DNA of 64,000 nucleotides from Blasia pusilla (lineage: Eukaryota; Marchantiophyta; Marchantiopsida; Blasiales): contig CM114274.1 in the NCBI GenBank assembly GCA_050084515.1, positions 37,200,001 through 37,264,000 of the forward strand. The letters run 5' to 3'. The notes beneath the pieces were generated by a model that saw only the letters and a list, made by a program, of their open reading frames with translations, did no database searches and had not been told where the DNA came from. How positions within the stretch are numbered: the stretch's first letter is position 1; every line of letters starts with the position of its first letter. Shown here piece after piece: positions 37,645 through 49,044 of the stretch. A program made the position numbers and the translations under genes.

Positions 37645-39481
37645 ATGACGCTGCTTTTCGACAACAATGAAGGAGGATTTCTCTCGGAGTCTCATCGCTC
37701 CATGCCAGCGCCTTTCCTTACCAAAACCTATCAGTTGGTGGACGATCCCAGTACAAACGATATTGTTTCTTGGGGCGAGGACGACACCACGTTCGTTGTG
37801 TGGAGGCCGCCCGAGTTTGCGAGGGACTTGCTCCCTAACTACTTCAAGCATAATAACTTCTCGAGCTTTGTTCGCCAGCTCAACACCTATGTAAGTACTT
37901 CGAATGCCATACAATGTAAATGCATTTCAAGCGTTGGTGTAGCGTGTTGGTCTCCAACCAATGTGTTCATGTTTCGGCGAATCCCTCGCACTACCCGCAA
38001 GTGGCATGTTTTTGGTGGTGTTTAGCGGAAGAAAATTACGCTCCCACCAGGACTCCGCTGGGTCGTCAAGACCCGCACGTCAAAATGAGACCGCTGGAAA
38101 TACGTGGTCAGCCCCTCCTTTCGGAGCCCTCGGGATCAAGATGAGGGTTGATCAGCAATGCCATTGTAGCTGGTGGACCTCCTTTGAAGTCGCATGAGAG
38201 TGGCTTAGCAGGAACCTGAAGCGGTAGGGAAGGCTCCAGTTAGAACGTTTTTGTGAAGGCGAGTTTGATAGCACGGCGTGGAACTCGTGCACATGGCCCC
38301 GTGGTAGTGATCAGACTGTTTCTTGCCGTAGCAGTAGATGCGGATCAGCCAAAATTTGTTGCACGCCGCGTGATAACGGAAATTGGGTGACCTCCTGTTT
38401 CTCAAATTCTTCTTGTGGTTTGATCAGCATATTCTTCATCGAATTGTTAGATGGTACTGATATTTTGGATCCGGTCTTTGTTTTATGACAGGGTTTCCGA
38501 AAAATTGTCCCCGACCGATGGGAGTTCGCCAATGAGTTTTTTCGGAAAGGGGAGAAACATCTTCTATGCGAGATACACAGGCGGAAGACGTCTTCTCAAA
38601 CTCCTCAGGGCAGTTCACTCCACACTACGCGATCACTATCGCCATCGTCGAATTCGGCCGACGAGCAAGCATGGTCGCCCCTCTCTTCTCCCATTTCTTC
38701 CCCAAGAACCGTAGTCAACCAGACCACAACTCTCTCAGTGTCTGACGAGAATGATAGATTGAGACGGGACAACTCACGGTTGGTATCGGAGTTAGCGCGA
38801 TTGCATCGACTCTACGAAGACATGGCGGTGTTTCTTCAACACCAGCTGAAAATCCCCGCATCGGATTTGGCTTGGTTGACTGCAAGGTTAAATTGCCATC
38901 CCGCCATGGACCCCCATCATCTGGAAGCAGTTCCCGGTTCAAGAACAGCTGACTCGAAGACCCACATGCGCGATGCTGCATCCAAAGAAGATAAGTTTTG
39001 CAGACCGAGAGAAGTAGATTGCGTCCCTGCTCAAGAGAACGCGTGCAGTTTGCAGTTCATTTCCTTGCAGCAAACGCCAAACACGTCCTCACCGAGCGTC
39101 ACTTCATCGATCCGTGACTCGATAACGCCGACGGCGTCTACCTTGTCTTTCCTCGACGCCAAACTGAGAGAAATGGCTTCTTCTCCTCAAGCGCGAAGCG
39201 ACGATACCAGAAGCGGTCCCAAGCTTTTCGGCGTTCCTTTGCATGGGAAGAAGAGGATGAATGCCGGCGGATGGGACGATATCGATCTGGGGACGAAGAG
39301 AGTGTGCACTTTCAGCCTTGAAGAACTCGATACCAATAGGACAGTAGGGAAAGATGCGAGTCAAAGACACCTACCGGCAAAAAGTGTAAAGACGGAGTTA
39401 GCATTGGAATTAAGACCCTCAGCCGCGGAGGCCCCTTGGTTGAAGTTTAGTGCCACCCGAGACGAGAGGGTATACATTTGA
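37645..39481 (+). CDS. HSFB: Class B heat-shock transcription factor, HsfB4-like
   Basis: Coding exons are 37645-37890 and 38492-39481, joined in phase, giving 411 residues ending in TGA. Residues 21-116 form the winged-helix DNA-binding domain. It has [15 protein letters not shown] near the start, the recognition-helix block [13 protein letters not shown] and then WEFANEFF and [10 protein letters not shown]. Residues 167-202 are a heptad-rich HR-A/B oligomerisation region without the insertion of class A proteins. L327-F328-G329-V330 is the LFGV repressor tetrapeptide that marks class B, followed by Lys-Lys-Arg at 335-337, a likely nuclear signal. No class A activator (AHA) motif is seen. 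Class B HSFs bind heat shock elements and mostly act as repressors or co-regulators. The ATG has a good CACCATGA context. The frame is intact and there is no sign of decay. Confidence 0.93.
37891..38491 (+). other. HSF intron, 601 bp
   Basis: The donor is TAT|GTAAGT at 37891 and the acceptor ATGACAG|GGT ends at 38491. The intron splits the DNA-binding domain between the codons of NTY and GFRK, the conserved intron position of plant HSF genes. Splicing keeps phase 0. Confidence 0.92.
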
Positions 39482-42400
39482 GACTTGTTCTGAACTGGAT
39501 TGTCCCTGAGATTTTTTCGCCGAATAGCAGTCGTCTCGACGCGGCCGTTCGGTAGGTTTCTGATATTGCCGACCTGTATAAATCCCTGCAAGCAATATAC
39601 TCAGGCACACATTGTCAAATTTAACGCCACTTCACTAAAATTGACTCCGCAGTGTTGTAAAGGTTTAGATCTCTCGTGTCCCTTTTTCGTACCGAGGGAT
39701 GTATATGACAGCGTAGTGCCTAGTCTTAGATATATCGTAGTTTTGCTCTACACTTACGAGTGTGTTTGGATCTCTATCACCTTAGTTCGCTAGGAGTCGC
39801 CGGTGCACCTCGCGCCTGGACTATCTGTTCTCTATAGAATGCAGGTACGACGCCAATAACTTTCGGCGCGCCCAGAATATGGGCCGATCAATTCGTACTT
39901 CGTGCTGATAATAAGGGTGGGATAGATGACATTCATTCAGTTATGGGTTTGGACCCTCCACCAGAAGGTGTAGCACTACGTAGTTAGTTCTTGATGTTTT
40001 ACTTGCTCCACGACGGAGGCATAATTTTGCACTTCACTTGGCTCCAGTGTGCCACTTGTAACCACATCGTCCTTGCAGATATACGGATTCTGGAGTCTTG
40101 TCTGCGTCTGACTCAGTCCCGAGTGCATGCAGATCCTCTTGTTATTATACACCGTCAAGCTGTACAAGTGTTTATCTCCTGCTCACTCTGGTTTGTCTAT
40201 GATTCTGGTCGAAGCAGATGCCCACGACGATGAGTTCGCCTCTGTATGGACATGTGAAGCTCTCACTTGCTAGTCTGCGTGCACATGTATCGCCTTTCAC
40301 ACACGTCCGGTCATTGTTCATCCTTCTGCTGAATGAAGGAGGGGGAGGCTTGGTTACGCGCATGCGACAAAGAAATTGCGCTATGAATCCGGACCCGACT
40401 TCCCTCTCTAGCACTAAAGCTTCGATTCCCATCGGTCGGGCACGGACAGAGGTTTTTTTCACTTTTCTCTCCTCCCCGCACCCTACTGGAATTATCGTTA
40501 CAGTCTACATGGTTAAACTCTTAGTTCATATTGGGAACAGTGCGAATCGTTTCTCGCTACATGAGGAGAGATAGAAATGCACACGCGACAAGGGGGCAGC
40601 AATCGCCCGCTTTCGCCAGGAAACCTGGAAGACACGGCTCTCTCACGAGGATACTAGCGTACGTGCATAGGGGTGAGGTGGGGGTGGGAGAGGCTTCGAC
40701 AAAGTTTAGGTCATGGAAGATCCACATGGAATTTCTTCGGATCTTGTTCTCACGTCGTGTCTGAATGGCGTGAGGGCCGGGCAGGAGAATGTTTTAGGAG
40801 GAGGTGGGGCGGGAGGGGGGGGAGGTTTGGTAGATAGGGTGGAGAGTAGCGTTGCGATGAGACGGATAGAGGAGAAGGACCAGTACACCCCATATCCTGC
40901 CTGTCCGGAGGGTGCTGAACGTAGTGAGGTGCAGGTTGGAATGGAAAGCATCTACTGAGATTTGGCCAAAACCACTTTTAAACTTAAAATATGATAAGTA
41001 TGGGGCGAGCTCAGAGTGGAGATAAGACTCCGGCGCATGTCAGCGTCGCACAACAGGAGGAGAAAAAGGAGGGGCGAGTGGCCCAGGTCTAGCCTGCTCT
41101 CTAGAGACAGCGGCGTCTTCAGTGTCGACCATATCATTATCGTATCACTCACATGTGTTCTCCAAAGGGGTTTTTCTTCACAGCGAGAGATGCCGAGATG
41201 CGCAGGACCAAATCTGCTCTGACAGAGGATTAACCGAGAGCTTTGCTGGTTAACGATAGGACAAGTAAACCCCTTCAAAGTTCAACAGTGTCACTCCGAT
41301 CAGGTAGCTACTCTGCCGCTGGAGCATTTTGAAGATGGAGCCCAAACCCACATGTGTTTCCCATGACACACCATTGCCTCTCAGCCTGTCATTCGGCTAG
41401 CTCCCTAAACCCTGCGCACAACTTCCCATGTGCGCATGCTCGTCCCAGCTTCTCTCGCGCTCAAATAAGTTGTAAAGCGAAAAGGCGCTCCGCTGCCCTA
41501 TGTATGCATATAATCTATGTGCATAGGTGTTAATCTCTGCAGAAACGTTAGGGAGAAGCCCATCGCCGCGGGTATAAAGGTGGACTCCAACCAAGAGTGA
41601 AATCAAATATTAGTGCGTCCCAAACGGCCCGATTGCACTAGAGGAACGACCCATGTGGTTCGTAAAGTGAGTGGAAACAGTCGTCCACCGGATCCTCCTG
41701 CAAACGGTTATTTCCACCTAGGCCATTTGCCTCTTGCCAGGTACTTGGTGTCGTGCTACGCCGGCAAGAGTTGAGTCCAGCAATTCTAATCCGTTCTTTT
41801 GCATCTCGGCGGATGATCAGGCTGCAAAAATGTCTCTCCCGGCTAACATACACCTCTCTCGCTCTCACTCACTCACTCACACACACACTCTTACTCTTGA
41901 TGAAGTAAAGTTAGTCCGAAAGAAGCCGAATACTCCCTCACTCCGAGCTCTTCCACTCCATCGAACCCAAACAACCCCGGGCTGTGCTGATTCTTTGTCT
42001 CACGTTGATTTGGCGATTACAGGTCAATGAAACGAACATCCATCAGGTCAAATATGACAGTTTAACTTGTCGTGGTAGTTTAAGGTTGACATTTGATGTC
42101 TTCATGTATCTAAATTTGCCATTTATCATCTTCCAGAGAAAACGTGCTTTCGTTCTAGAGAGCATCTCTCTAACCCCCCCCATCTGCAATCCTGTTTTGT
42201 CTCACGGGATGAACCTTACACTCGTGGGCCTTTTCCCCCACGTGCCTTTATCCGAAGGTGCATAAAACAAATCGTTCCGTCTTTTGTAAAGCGCATTATC
42301 TTACTTTTCGTGATGATTTTGAGGAAAACTACACGCTAATCTTGATCCGTTCACTATTCACACCGTCCCATCAGTAGTCGATGAAGACGAAGTGAGGTGC

Positions 42401-42620
42401 ACATAGTCAAACTTTATGAATGAACCTCATTGTCACCTCAAGGTACAACCGGCCTAACCTTCCCGAGTTGTCGTAAGTATTTTTTCGTAGAATCGTTTCC
42501 ACTCCATGGAAACAAGCCATGGCAGCCATGCCCATTCTCTTTCACTTCATCAAAAGGGAATTGTAGGCGAGTAATCTTTGGTGTTTAGGCACTAAGGCAC
42601 GAACACTGAACACGAATTTT
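39482..42620. other. HSF 3' flank and intergenic DNA, no gene recognised
   Basis: The first few hundred bases are presumably the HSF 3' untranslated region; no strong poly(A) signal stands out. Beyond that, frames up to about 118 codons show no domain. A G-run cluster lies at 40805-40822 and CACT/CA simple repeats at about 41865-41890. Confidence 0.4.
40805..40822 (+). other. Strong G-quadruplex motif
   Basis: The string GGGGCGGGAGGGGGGGG has four or more G-triplets within 18 bases with single-base loops. It is non-coding and about 1.3 kb downstream of the HSF stop. Confidence 0.55.
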
Positions 42621-42668
42621 TTCTCCTTTCCTTAACTCCACGGGGAAGTGGAGTTAAGGAAAGGAGAA
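42621..42668. other. Perfect 21-bp inverted repeat with 6-nt loop
   Basis: The arm 42621-42641 is exactly reverse-complemented at 42648-42668 around the loop GGGGAA. As RNA (plus strand) the stem could extend by four U-G wobbles and one A-U pair (down to 42616/42673). No coding overlaps it. Confidence 0.85.
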
Positions 42669-43020
42669 GGGGTGGAGCCACCATGAGAGTTTTTAGGTTA
42701 AATGCATCCTCATGAAGTTTCGTTGATTAGCTGCACATAAATTTCGTAACCTTGTTGTATATGACATCTAACGTGATAAATAGTGGTTCAATTCCATAGT
42801 ACTCCAAGCCCCAAGTTTCTAAGGAAAGGGTTGTCTCTTTAACAAATCAACTCCCTTATTTGAAATTCACCATGTCCATAATCGTTGGTATTAAAGTCTT
42901 AAAGTCTCATGGTTGTGATGGATATGTTTATTTTTATGACATTTTTGGCTCCCCTTTGGTTTTCTATTACATGATGGATTGATTAATCCTATTGAGTTAT
43001 GATTATCTTTTCAGGAATAC

Positions 43021-43024
<4 letters not shown>

Positions 43025-43087
<63 letters not shown>
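43025..43087. repeat. (GA)n microsatellite, 63 bp
   Basis: An uninterrupted GA run of about 31 units adjoins the 3' end of the LINE, which is in minus orientation. A second, longer GA tract adjoins the other end of the LINE. Confidence 0.97.
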
Positions 43088-43089
<2 letters not shown>

Positions 43090-43439
43090 TACTCATTAAG
43101 TAGTGCATGTCGTAGCCTTGCGACCATAGACCCCGCGCCCTGGTTGGACGGTGCTTGAGACTGGGATGGGTGTAGAGAGAGAAACAAGTGAAGAAGGTAC
43201 CATATGAGAGGAGGGAGACACTCTCATATAGTGTGAGTGCTGACCAAACAACGTGTTTGTGCGGAGCTTCCAAGTGTCAACCAAGAAACTCTTCACCACA
43301 CCATCTACTTTACTTGATTGGGATCCCCAATAGACATCACTTACAAAGGTCAAAGCAGACTTTGGGCAATGAATCAAGCCCTCATGAATGTGTTGAACAA
43401 CCTGGTGCTACCAAACTTAGCAATATCAAAGATAAGCTC

Positions 43440-43530
43440 TTGCTATGTGAGTTGTGAATTTTGTGCAAGAGACCAAGTAATGACTAGAGGTTTCATCCCT
43501 ATCGTCACACAAGGCGCAAGAGTTTAGTTG
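43440..43530 (-). pseudogene. LINE C-terminal zinc-ribbon motif
   Basis: The minus-strand frame reads SCALCDDRDETSSHYLVSC, a C-x2-C ... H-x4-C pattern like the zf-RVT motif found after plant LINE reverse transcriptases. It is thought to help nucleic-acid binding during target-primed reverse transcription. It lies in a different frame from the RT. Confidence 0.65.
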
Positions 43531-43676
43531 TGTTCCCATCTTGCTTTTCTTATGGTTCAAGGGAATTGCAACCAGTTGAGCCGGGTTCCCCGCAAATAGT
43601 TCTTCAGTTCTGCCTTCTCAGAATATACCGTCAAGAGAGAGAGGTCAAACATTTTCATGGATTCCTCCATGCTGTT

Positions 43677-45434
43677 CTATTGTGAGCGATTGCCCACTGC
43701 TTTGGTTATGGTATCCACGAATGCTTTCTCATCTTGCTCCCACAGTTCAGGCCCTAATGGGAGCTTGGAAGCTTGCACGATCTCTTGAAATTTTTTCGTC
43801 CAAGATTTGGCCTGCTTTACGGGTCTTCTTTGGGTCCAGGTTTTCCCCATCACCTCTTTAGGATAGCAATGGGAGTCCATTATCTCCAGCTGCCTCCGCC
43901 ATTTCAACTTGGCAATGTCACATCTATCCTCCAAGCGTTCCACACCTAGTTCTGATCTCACACCAACTCAGGCTTTTCGTGATGAGGTTGACATCATACC
44001 CCGAAACGCCTTTAACTGTACAACTTCAAGCCTATCCCTTTGTTTGGTGTTGGCATCCCACACTGCTGCCCCGTATTCCAGCAAGGGACGAATGTTATGC
44101 AAAATGACAGAGTGCTTTACTTCTGATGTGATATCCTGGCAGTGTAGGAATGTGGACAGACTGTTCACCTTCTTGTGGCCTTTCTCAGTAGTCTTGTTAA
44201 TGTGTGCATCCCACATGCAATCTTTCGAGAATTCTATGCCCAGATAGGTGTATGTAGCCACACAGGGGATCTCTTGTTCGCCCCAGTACCACTTTTGGCC
44301 TTGGTCCTCCTTCTTGCCATTGAAAATCATCACACCGCACTTCAGTACATTTGCCTCCATGCCCCACATGTCACACCAGATTTTGGTCAGGGAGATCATC
44401 TCTTGGAGTTTCTCTCCTGTTTCCTTGAGGCCACCAAAGTCATCACCAAACATTAGGGCAATAACAGAGTTGTTGCCCACCCGTATGCCTAGTCCACTAT
44501 CCTCCATTTCTTCCAATAGGGAATTCACGAAAATGTTGAAGAGAGTGGGGGAGAGCGGGCATCCTTGAGCCACTCCTTGCTTGATGTCGAATGTCCCACT
44601 CTTTTGGCCATTCACCAGAACTCTACTCCTTGTGTTCTGGTACATCTTCTCCACCACCCTCCACATTTTCCCTCTCAGCCCCGCCTTCCACAAGCTATAA
44701 GATAGCCCGTCATGCCATACAGTGTCATATGCCTTCTTGAGGTCCAAGAAGAAGCAATAGGTGGGTTTCCCCTCTTTTTTCCTACCCTGGATAATTTGAC
44801 TGAAGGTAAAGATGCGATCCACGCATCCTCGAGCTTGCCGAAAGCTAGCCTGGCCTTCCTTGATGACATAATTCTCCTCTAGGTACACAGAGATCCTATT
44901 GTTGAGTATACGGCAAAGGAGCTTCCCGACTACACTCAGCAATGTAATACCCTTGTAGTTTCCAAGGTCTTCTTGCTCACCCTTCTTGAAGAGGTTCACG
45001 ATGACTCCCACCCGCCATCTTTGTGGGATGACTTCTTCCCGCGAGACCAGGTTGAAGAGACTCACTAGAAAACGAGCCATAGCAACATCGCCATACTTCA
45101 ACAACTCATTCACAAGCTCATCACCACCGCATGCTTTGTGGTTCATAAGTTCTTTGATCGCTGCTCCCACCTCAGCAAGGGAGAACCAATCGTTATATGG
45201 GTTTCCTAGCTCAACCTCATCATCTACCTTCTCTTGTTGTATCTTAACAAAATCCTCCACCACCCTCTCGAAGTTCTGCTCTTCAAGGGATGTCCGAGCG
45301 GGCTTCATGCTTAACTCCTTGTAATGGTCTTCCAACACATGTCGGATCTGTTTAGCAGTGGTCACCATTCCACTTTCTTTCCTCTTCAAGGCCTTTACGT
45401 CGTTTTTGTCCCTGGCCTTGCTCAATTTCTGCAC
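43677..45434 (-). pseudogene. LINE reverse transcriptase
   Basis: A frame of nearly 490 codons followed, after one stop at about 43966, by 94 more in the same frame. RT blocks in order: YGDVAMARFLVSLFN; PQRWRVGVIVNLFKKG with NYKGITLLSV; EGQASFRQARGCVD; TYCFFLDLKKAYDTVWHDGL, containing the first catalytic Asp; QGVAQGCPLSPTLFNIFVNS; and MFGDDFGG (44439-44450), the catalytic Asp-Asp pair. The residue before Asp-Asp is Gly where this LINE group normally has Ala, which may impair activity. The enzyme would nick target DNA with its endonuclease partner and copy the LINE RNA in place. It is otherwise well preserved, so insertion is relatively recent. Confidence 0.9.
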
Positions 45435-45478
45435 ATCCAGAACTTTTTCTCATTCTTAGTGAAATTCTCATTGATGGA

Positions 45479-45835
45479 TCAGTATGTCACTTGGTTCAAT
45501 TTCTTCTTGTGCATGCGCATGAGAAGACGGGTTTCCTTGCGTAGGGCCACATACTCTGCCCACAAGGATGCATCGTCCCTGGCTTTGGCACTTGTTACAT
45601 ACGCTTCCCTTCGTTTGGCAATGGCTGCCTTGAGTTCCAAGGACCACCATTTGACGGCTCTGTCGCATATTATCAATTTCCAGCCAACAGAAATCTTGGC
45701 GGCATCTGGCACTCCATGCTCCCACCATGCCAGCACCATGTCCACAATTGTACTTGTGAACCCAAAGGTCTTGACGGTAGATGCAATGAAAGTGTCAAAT
45801 GCCAAGAGATTTTCTTCGAGCTTGCCAACGTACAC
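45479..45835 (-). pseudogene. LINE linker between endonuclease and RT
   Basis: A 118-codon minus-strand frame, rich in Lys, Arg and aromatic residues (AVKWWSLELKAAIAKRREAY), lies between the endonuclease and RT domains in the endonuclease frame. Such lysine-rich linkers are usual in LINE ORF2 proteins. A frameshift separates it from the RT. Confidence 0.7.
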
Positions 45836-45922
45836 CTTCTTGTTGCCCTCATCTTGGAAGTCCTATATCCTCCATTTCTTAATCACTCTCTTCACTGGTT
45901 TGTTCGAGCATTTTAGCCTTTG

Positions 45923-46917
45923 CTACAACTTTGTCCAAACTAATGAATGATCTGATCTTCCAATATCTGTCGCATCCACTGTGATCTTCCCACTGCGAGC
46001 GTAGAGTTCCTCATCCACAAATATGCAGTCCAAAATGGAGCTTTCATTCTCCTTGAAGTTGACCCTAGTCCAAGCCGGGGAACCCACCTTATGCCTATCA
46101 TTCAGTGCCATCAGTTGAAGTTCCCTCAACATCTTGATCAGCCGTGTGCCATTGCCATTCACTCTCACATCTCCAAACATCCCGATCTCCGCTTGGGAAT
46201 CGGTGCCTTGCCCCACCCAGCTATTGAAGTCTCCCAACAAGACTATGTTCCCTTTGTCTCGAACCCAAGGCAATCAGTTTTCACACTATCAAAAGCTGCC
46301 TGTGTTACAGCAGCAGATTCACTGTTTGTAGGCATGTAAATACACCCAATATACATATCTCGTGAGTTGCACTCTGCTCGGACTTTGACCCATATGATGT
46401 GTTCATACTCGAGCCATGTGCTGATGATCTCACACCTGTCCACCATGAAGTCTCTGATGAAGAACCCGAAACCCTTCATACCTCTGTTGTTGTCCGCATG
46501 GGTGCTGCACATCTTTCCAAACCATGCATAGTGCGGTACATGGGGTATCTCCATTAACTTGGTTTCCCAAGTTTCCTGACCACCGCATATATGTATTTGA
46601 TTTTTCAGCAAAACTTCAGCAACCTCCAGCTGCTTCATTGCATGGGTCAGTCCACAGAAGTTCCAGGTACCCAAACGGAGACCTGTCACTAAGTGGGTTG
46701 GGGGTCGGCAGGCACGCTTTTGGCATAGGTGTGGTTGCTTGCAACATGGAACCTCTTCATATGCAGGCTCTTCATCGCTGGTTCCTTGGAGAGCACTAAA
46801 GATATTAGGTGTGTAGATCACCAACGGTTTTGTGGAGATGGGCCTTTCCTTCAAGCTGGAACCACCCTCGACTACCATAGCCCTCCAGTTGTAGGCACAT
46901 CTCAATTCTTGAGACAC
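45923..46917 (-). pseudogene. LINE AP-like endonuclease
   Basis: Two overlapping minus-strand frames make up one apurinic-type endonuclease broken by a frameshift near 46250-46270. Visible blocks: RLGTWNFCGL (the Asn metal-site strand), GQETWETK (catalytic Glu), IGCIYMPTN, NIVLLGDFNSWVG (catalytic Asp-Phe-Asn) and DIGRSDHSLVW (the SDH motif). All key catalytic residues are present. This enzyme nicks the genomic target to prime reverse transcription. Upstream, 47181-46930 is in the same frame and separated only by one stop. Confidence 0.88.
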
Positions 46918-46923
46918 CTGGTT

Positions 46924-47268
46924 TTTGTGTTAAGCCAAGTATTGGCCTCCTCTGCCCTTGATGGACGCCTTGAAGATACATTGACGACCATTCATCATCC
47001 GAGTAACTCCAGCAGCAGCCAGGAATTCAAAGCCCAAAGCTGCGCACATGATCTTAAATGAGACGAAGTCTATTGGGGGATGTACACCAAAAATGATCAT
47101 GTGGAACCGTTGTCTCCTCCTATAGACCAGATTGAACTCTCTGCCCACATCCGAACTGCAGGGGGCCTTTGATCGTCTCACATAAACATGCCGGTATTCC
47201 CCGCCTATCTTGGGGATGGTGAGCTTTGGTATGCGCCTTTGATAGGTGAACTGATACTCCTCACAAGC
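46924..47268 (-). pseudogene. LINE 5' open region (possible ORF1 or ORF2 start)
   Basis: An open stretch reading EEYQFTYQRRIPKLTIPKIGGEYRHVYVRR and onward, in frame with the endonuclease but interrupted by a TAA at about 46927. No domain is recognised. It may be the N-terminal part of ORF2 or a degenerate ORF1. Confidence 0.5.
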
Positions 47269-47831
47269 TTAGGAGGACGGAGATATATTGGCTCAAGGCC
47301 GCTGATTATATGTACAGGTTTGGCAAACAACTGATTTAGGATATGGGGAGAATGTTTAAGCTCCCTGCCCGAGAGTCCAGACACGGACTCGCTGTCCTAT
47401 TTGTGCGGAGGGGTTGCCTCCAAGCGTTTTCCCAAAGAAAGCCCGCTTGTTACCCCCAGAGATCATCACTACCTGCCAAGGTGAACAATCCTGGCATTAA
47501 GCTCCAGAGAAGGGCCCGTGAATCCAGCTTCAAAAGAAGGAGAGGTCTCCATTTCTCCAACTAAGTCCACTAGACACCTTACTTGTGGCACAACTGCCAC
47601 AAGTCACATGGATTACACGACACACTAATCCATACCTACCAACCAAGGGAACGACATCTCAAGCTCACTACAAGTTCCAACTACAACAATGGGCAACTCG
47701 ATAGAGAGTATTTCTACATTGCTTGCACACGGTTCATTCATTATAAGCTACCCAAGAGCAGTGCTTTAGAACATGTCGTCCCAACATACCAGGTGTGTCA
47801 GGACTTGTAGTTTTGGGATTTAAACCCAACC

Positions 47832-47986
<155 letters not shown>

Positions 47987-48042
47987 TTTCCAACTAATCA
48001 TAAAAAAATTAACTCTAAAAGATGATGTTCTTGGTTGCATGT

Positions 48043-49044
48043 TGTCGTGTCGAGAGCCTTTCTTTGAGTAAGGGCGGACCTTCTAGTTGCAATAGACGTG
48101 GTTGATGCAAGTTGAACTCTATAAAAATTTCTCCTTTTTGAGTACATAATTATTATGTAAACTCCCCATTCTCTTACGAGAGGAATCACGAATGGTAGTG
48201 CCGAGGTGATCATTTCTTTATAACATGGAACCCCGTAATTTCTAACTATGAAATCCCTGTAAACTACTTTAAGTTTGTACATAAGGAAAATAACATAACT
48301 AGTGTTAATCCCTTCATGAGCAGGCCTATTGATGTCCATGGATAGTTATATAAGGACATACAAAGTGCTATCCCATGTCCTTCCGTACGTGACTATAGAA
48401 AGAATCACCGGAGTTGGAGATTGTATGACTTGGTTTATGAACGTATTCCCAAAGTGATAAATTAGATAGCGAGTGAACCAATGGCTATCTACAAAGAGAA
48501 TATTGACGTAGTACGTGTTAAGGAAAGGAAAATCCGGCACAACTCCCAAGAGGGGTAATCCACTCTCATTGGAAGAGCAAGCAATCCCAAAGCCATACAC
48601 TCAAGAGTGAGACGAGAGACTCAAGATGTGAAGTGGAAGGTGATGAACCCTTGAAGGTCCCTCCTCTTTATACACTCACAAGGGATCCACAAGAGTACGA
48701 AATATGACTAATCTTATCTTGTGTCACATGGCTTCCTCTCAAGGCTTAGCCAATCACATTTTGACACAAGTAGATTACCTCTTATCTCTTCGAAAATATC
48801 CTCTTTTACTCCCTTCATATCTTCCAAAGTACCCCACCAACCCTAGCCACCAACCAAGACTACTTTTGCTTTTGTTTTATTAAAGCATCAATCCACTACT
48901 TTACTTTTCTAATCCCATCTTTTATTTATTATGTCTTTTCTTAATGTTGGGCCTACGCAAATGAGTCATCCTAAAGAGGCTTAAACACGAGAATTTCATT
49001 TTCCTAGGCTAATTTACTTAATACTAATAAAATTATCTCTAACA
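48043..49044 (-). mobile_element. Gypsy-type LTR, minus orientation (solo or truncated)
   Basis: On the minus strand this runs from TGTTAGAG (49044) to CGACACGACA (48043) and aligns along its length with the plus-strand LTR at 51935-53155. It lacks an internal region of about 220 bp present there. A TATA-like GTATAAAG is at 48666-48673. No element body follows: beyond 48043 come about 60 bases and then the (GA)n tract. It is a solo or broken LTR. No matching target-site duplication was found. Confidence 0.7.

Noticed and set aside
40713-40958. Gly-rich 81-codon frame near the G-run
   Set aside because: The glycine run is a translation of the G-tract. No other support.
45324-45950. 208-codon plus-strand frame
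   Set aside because: Antisense shadow of the LINE linker region and endonuclease, whose minus-strand protein has clear motifs.
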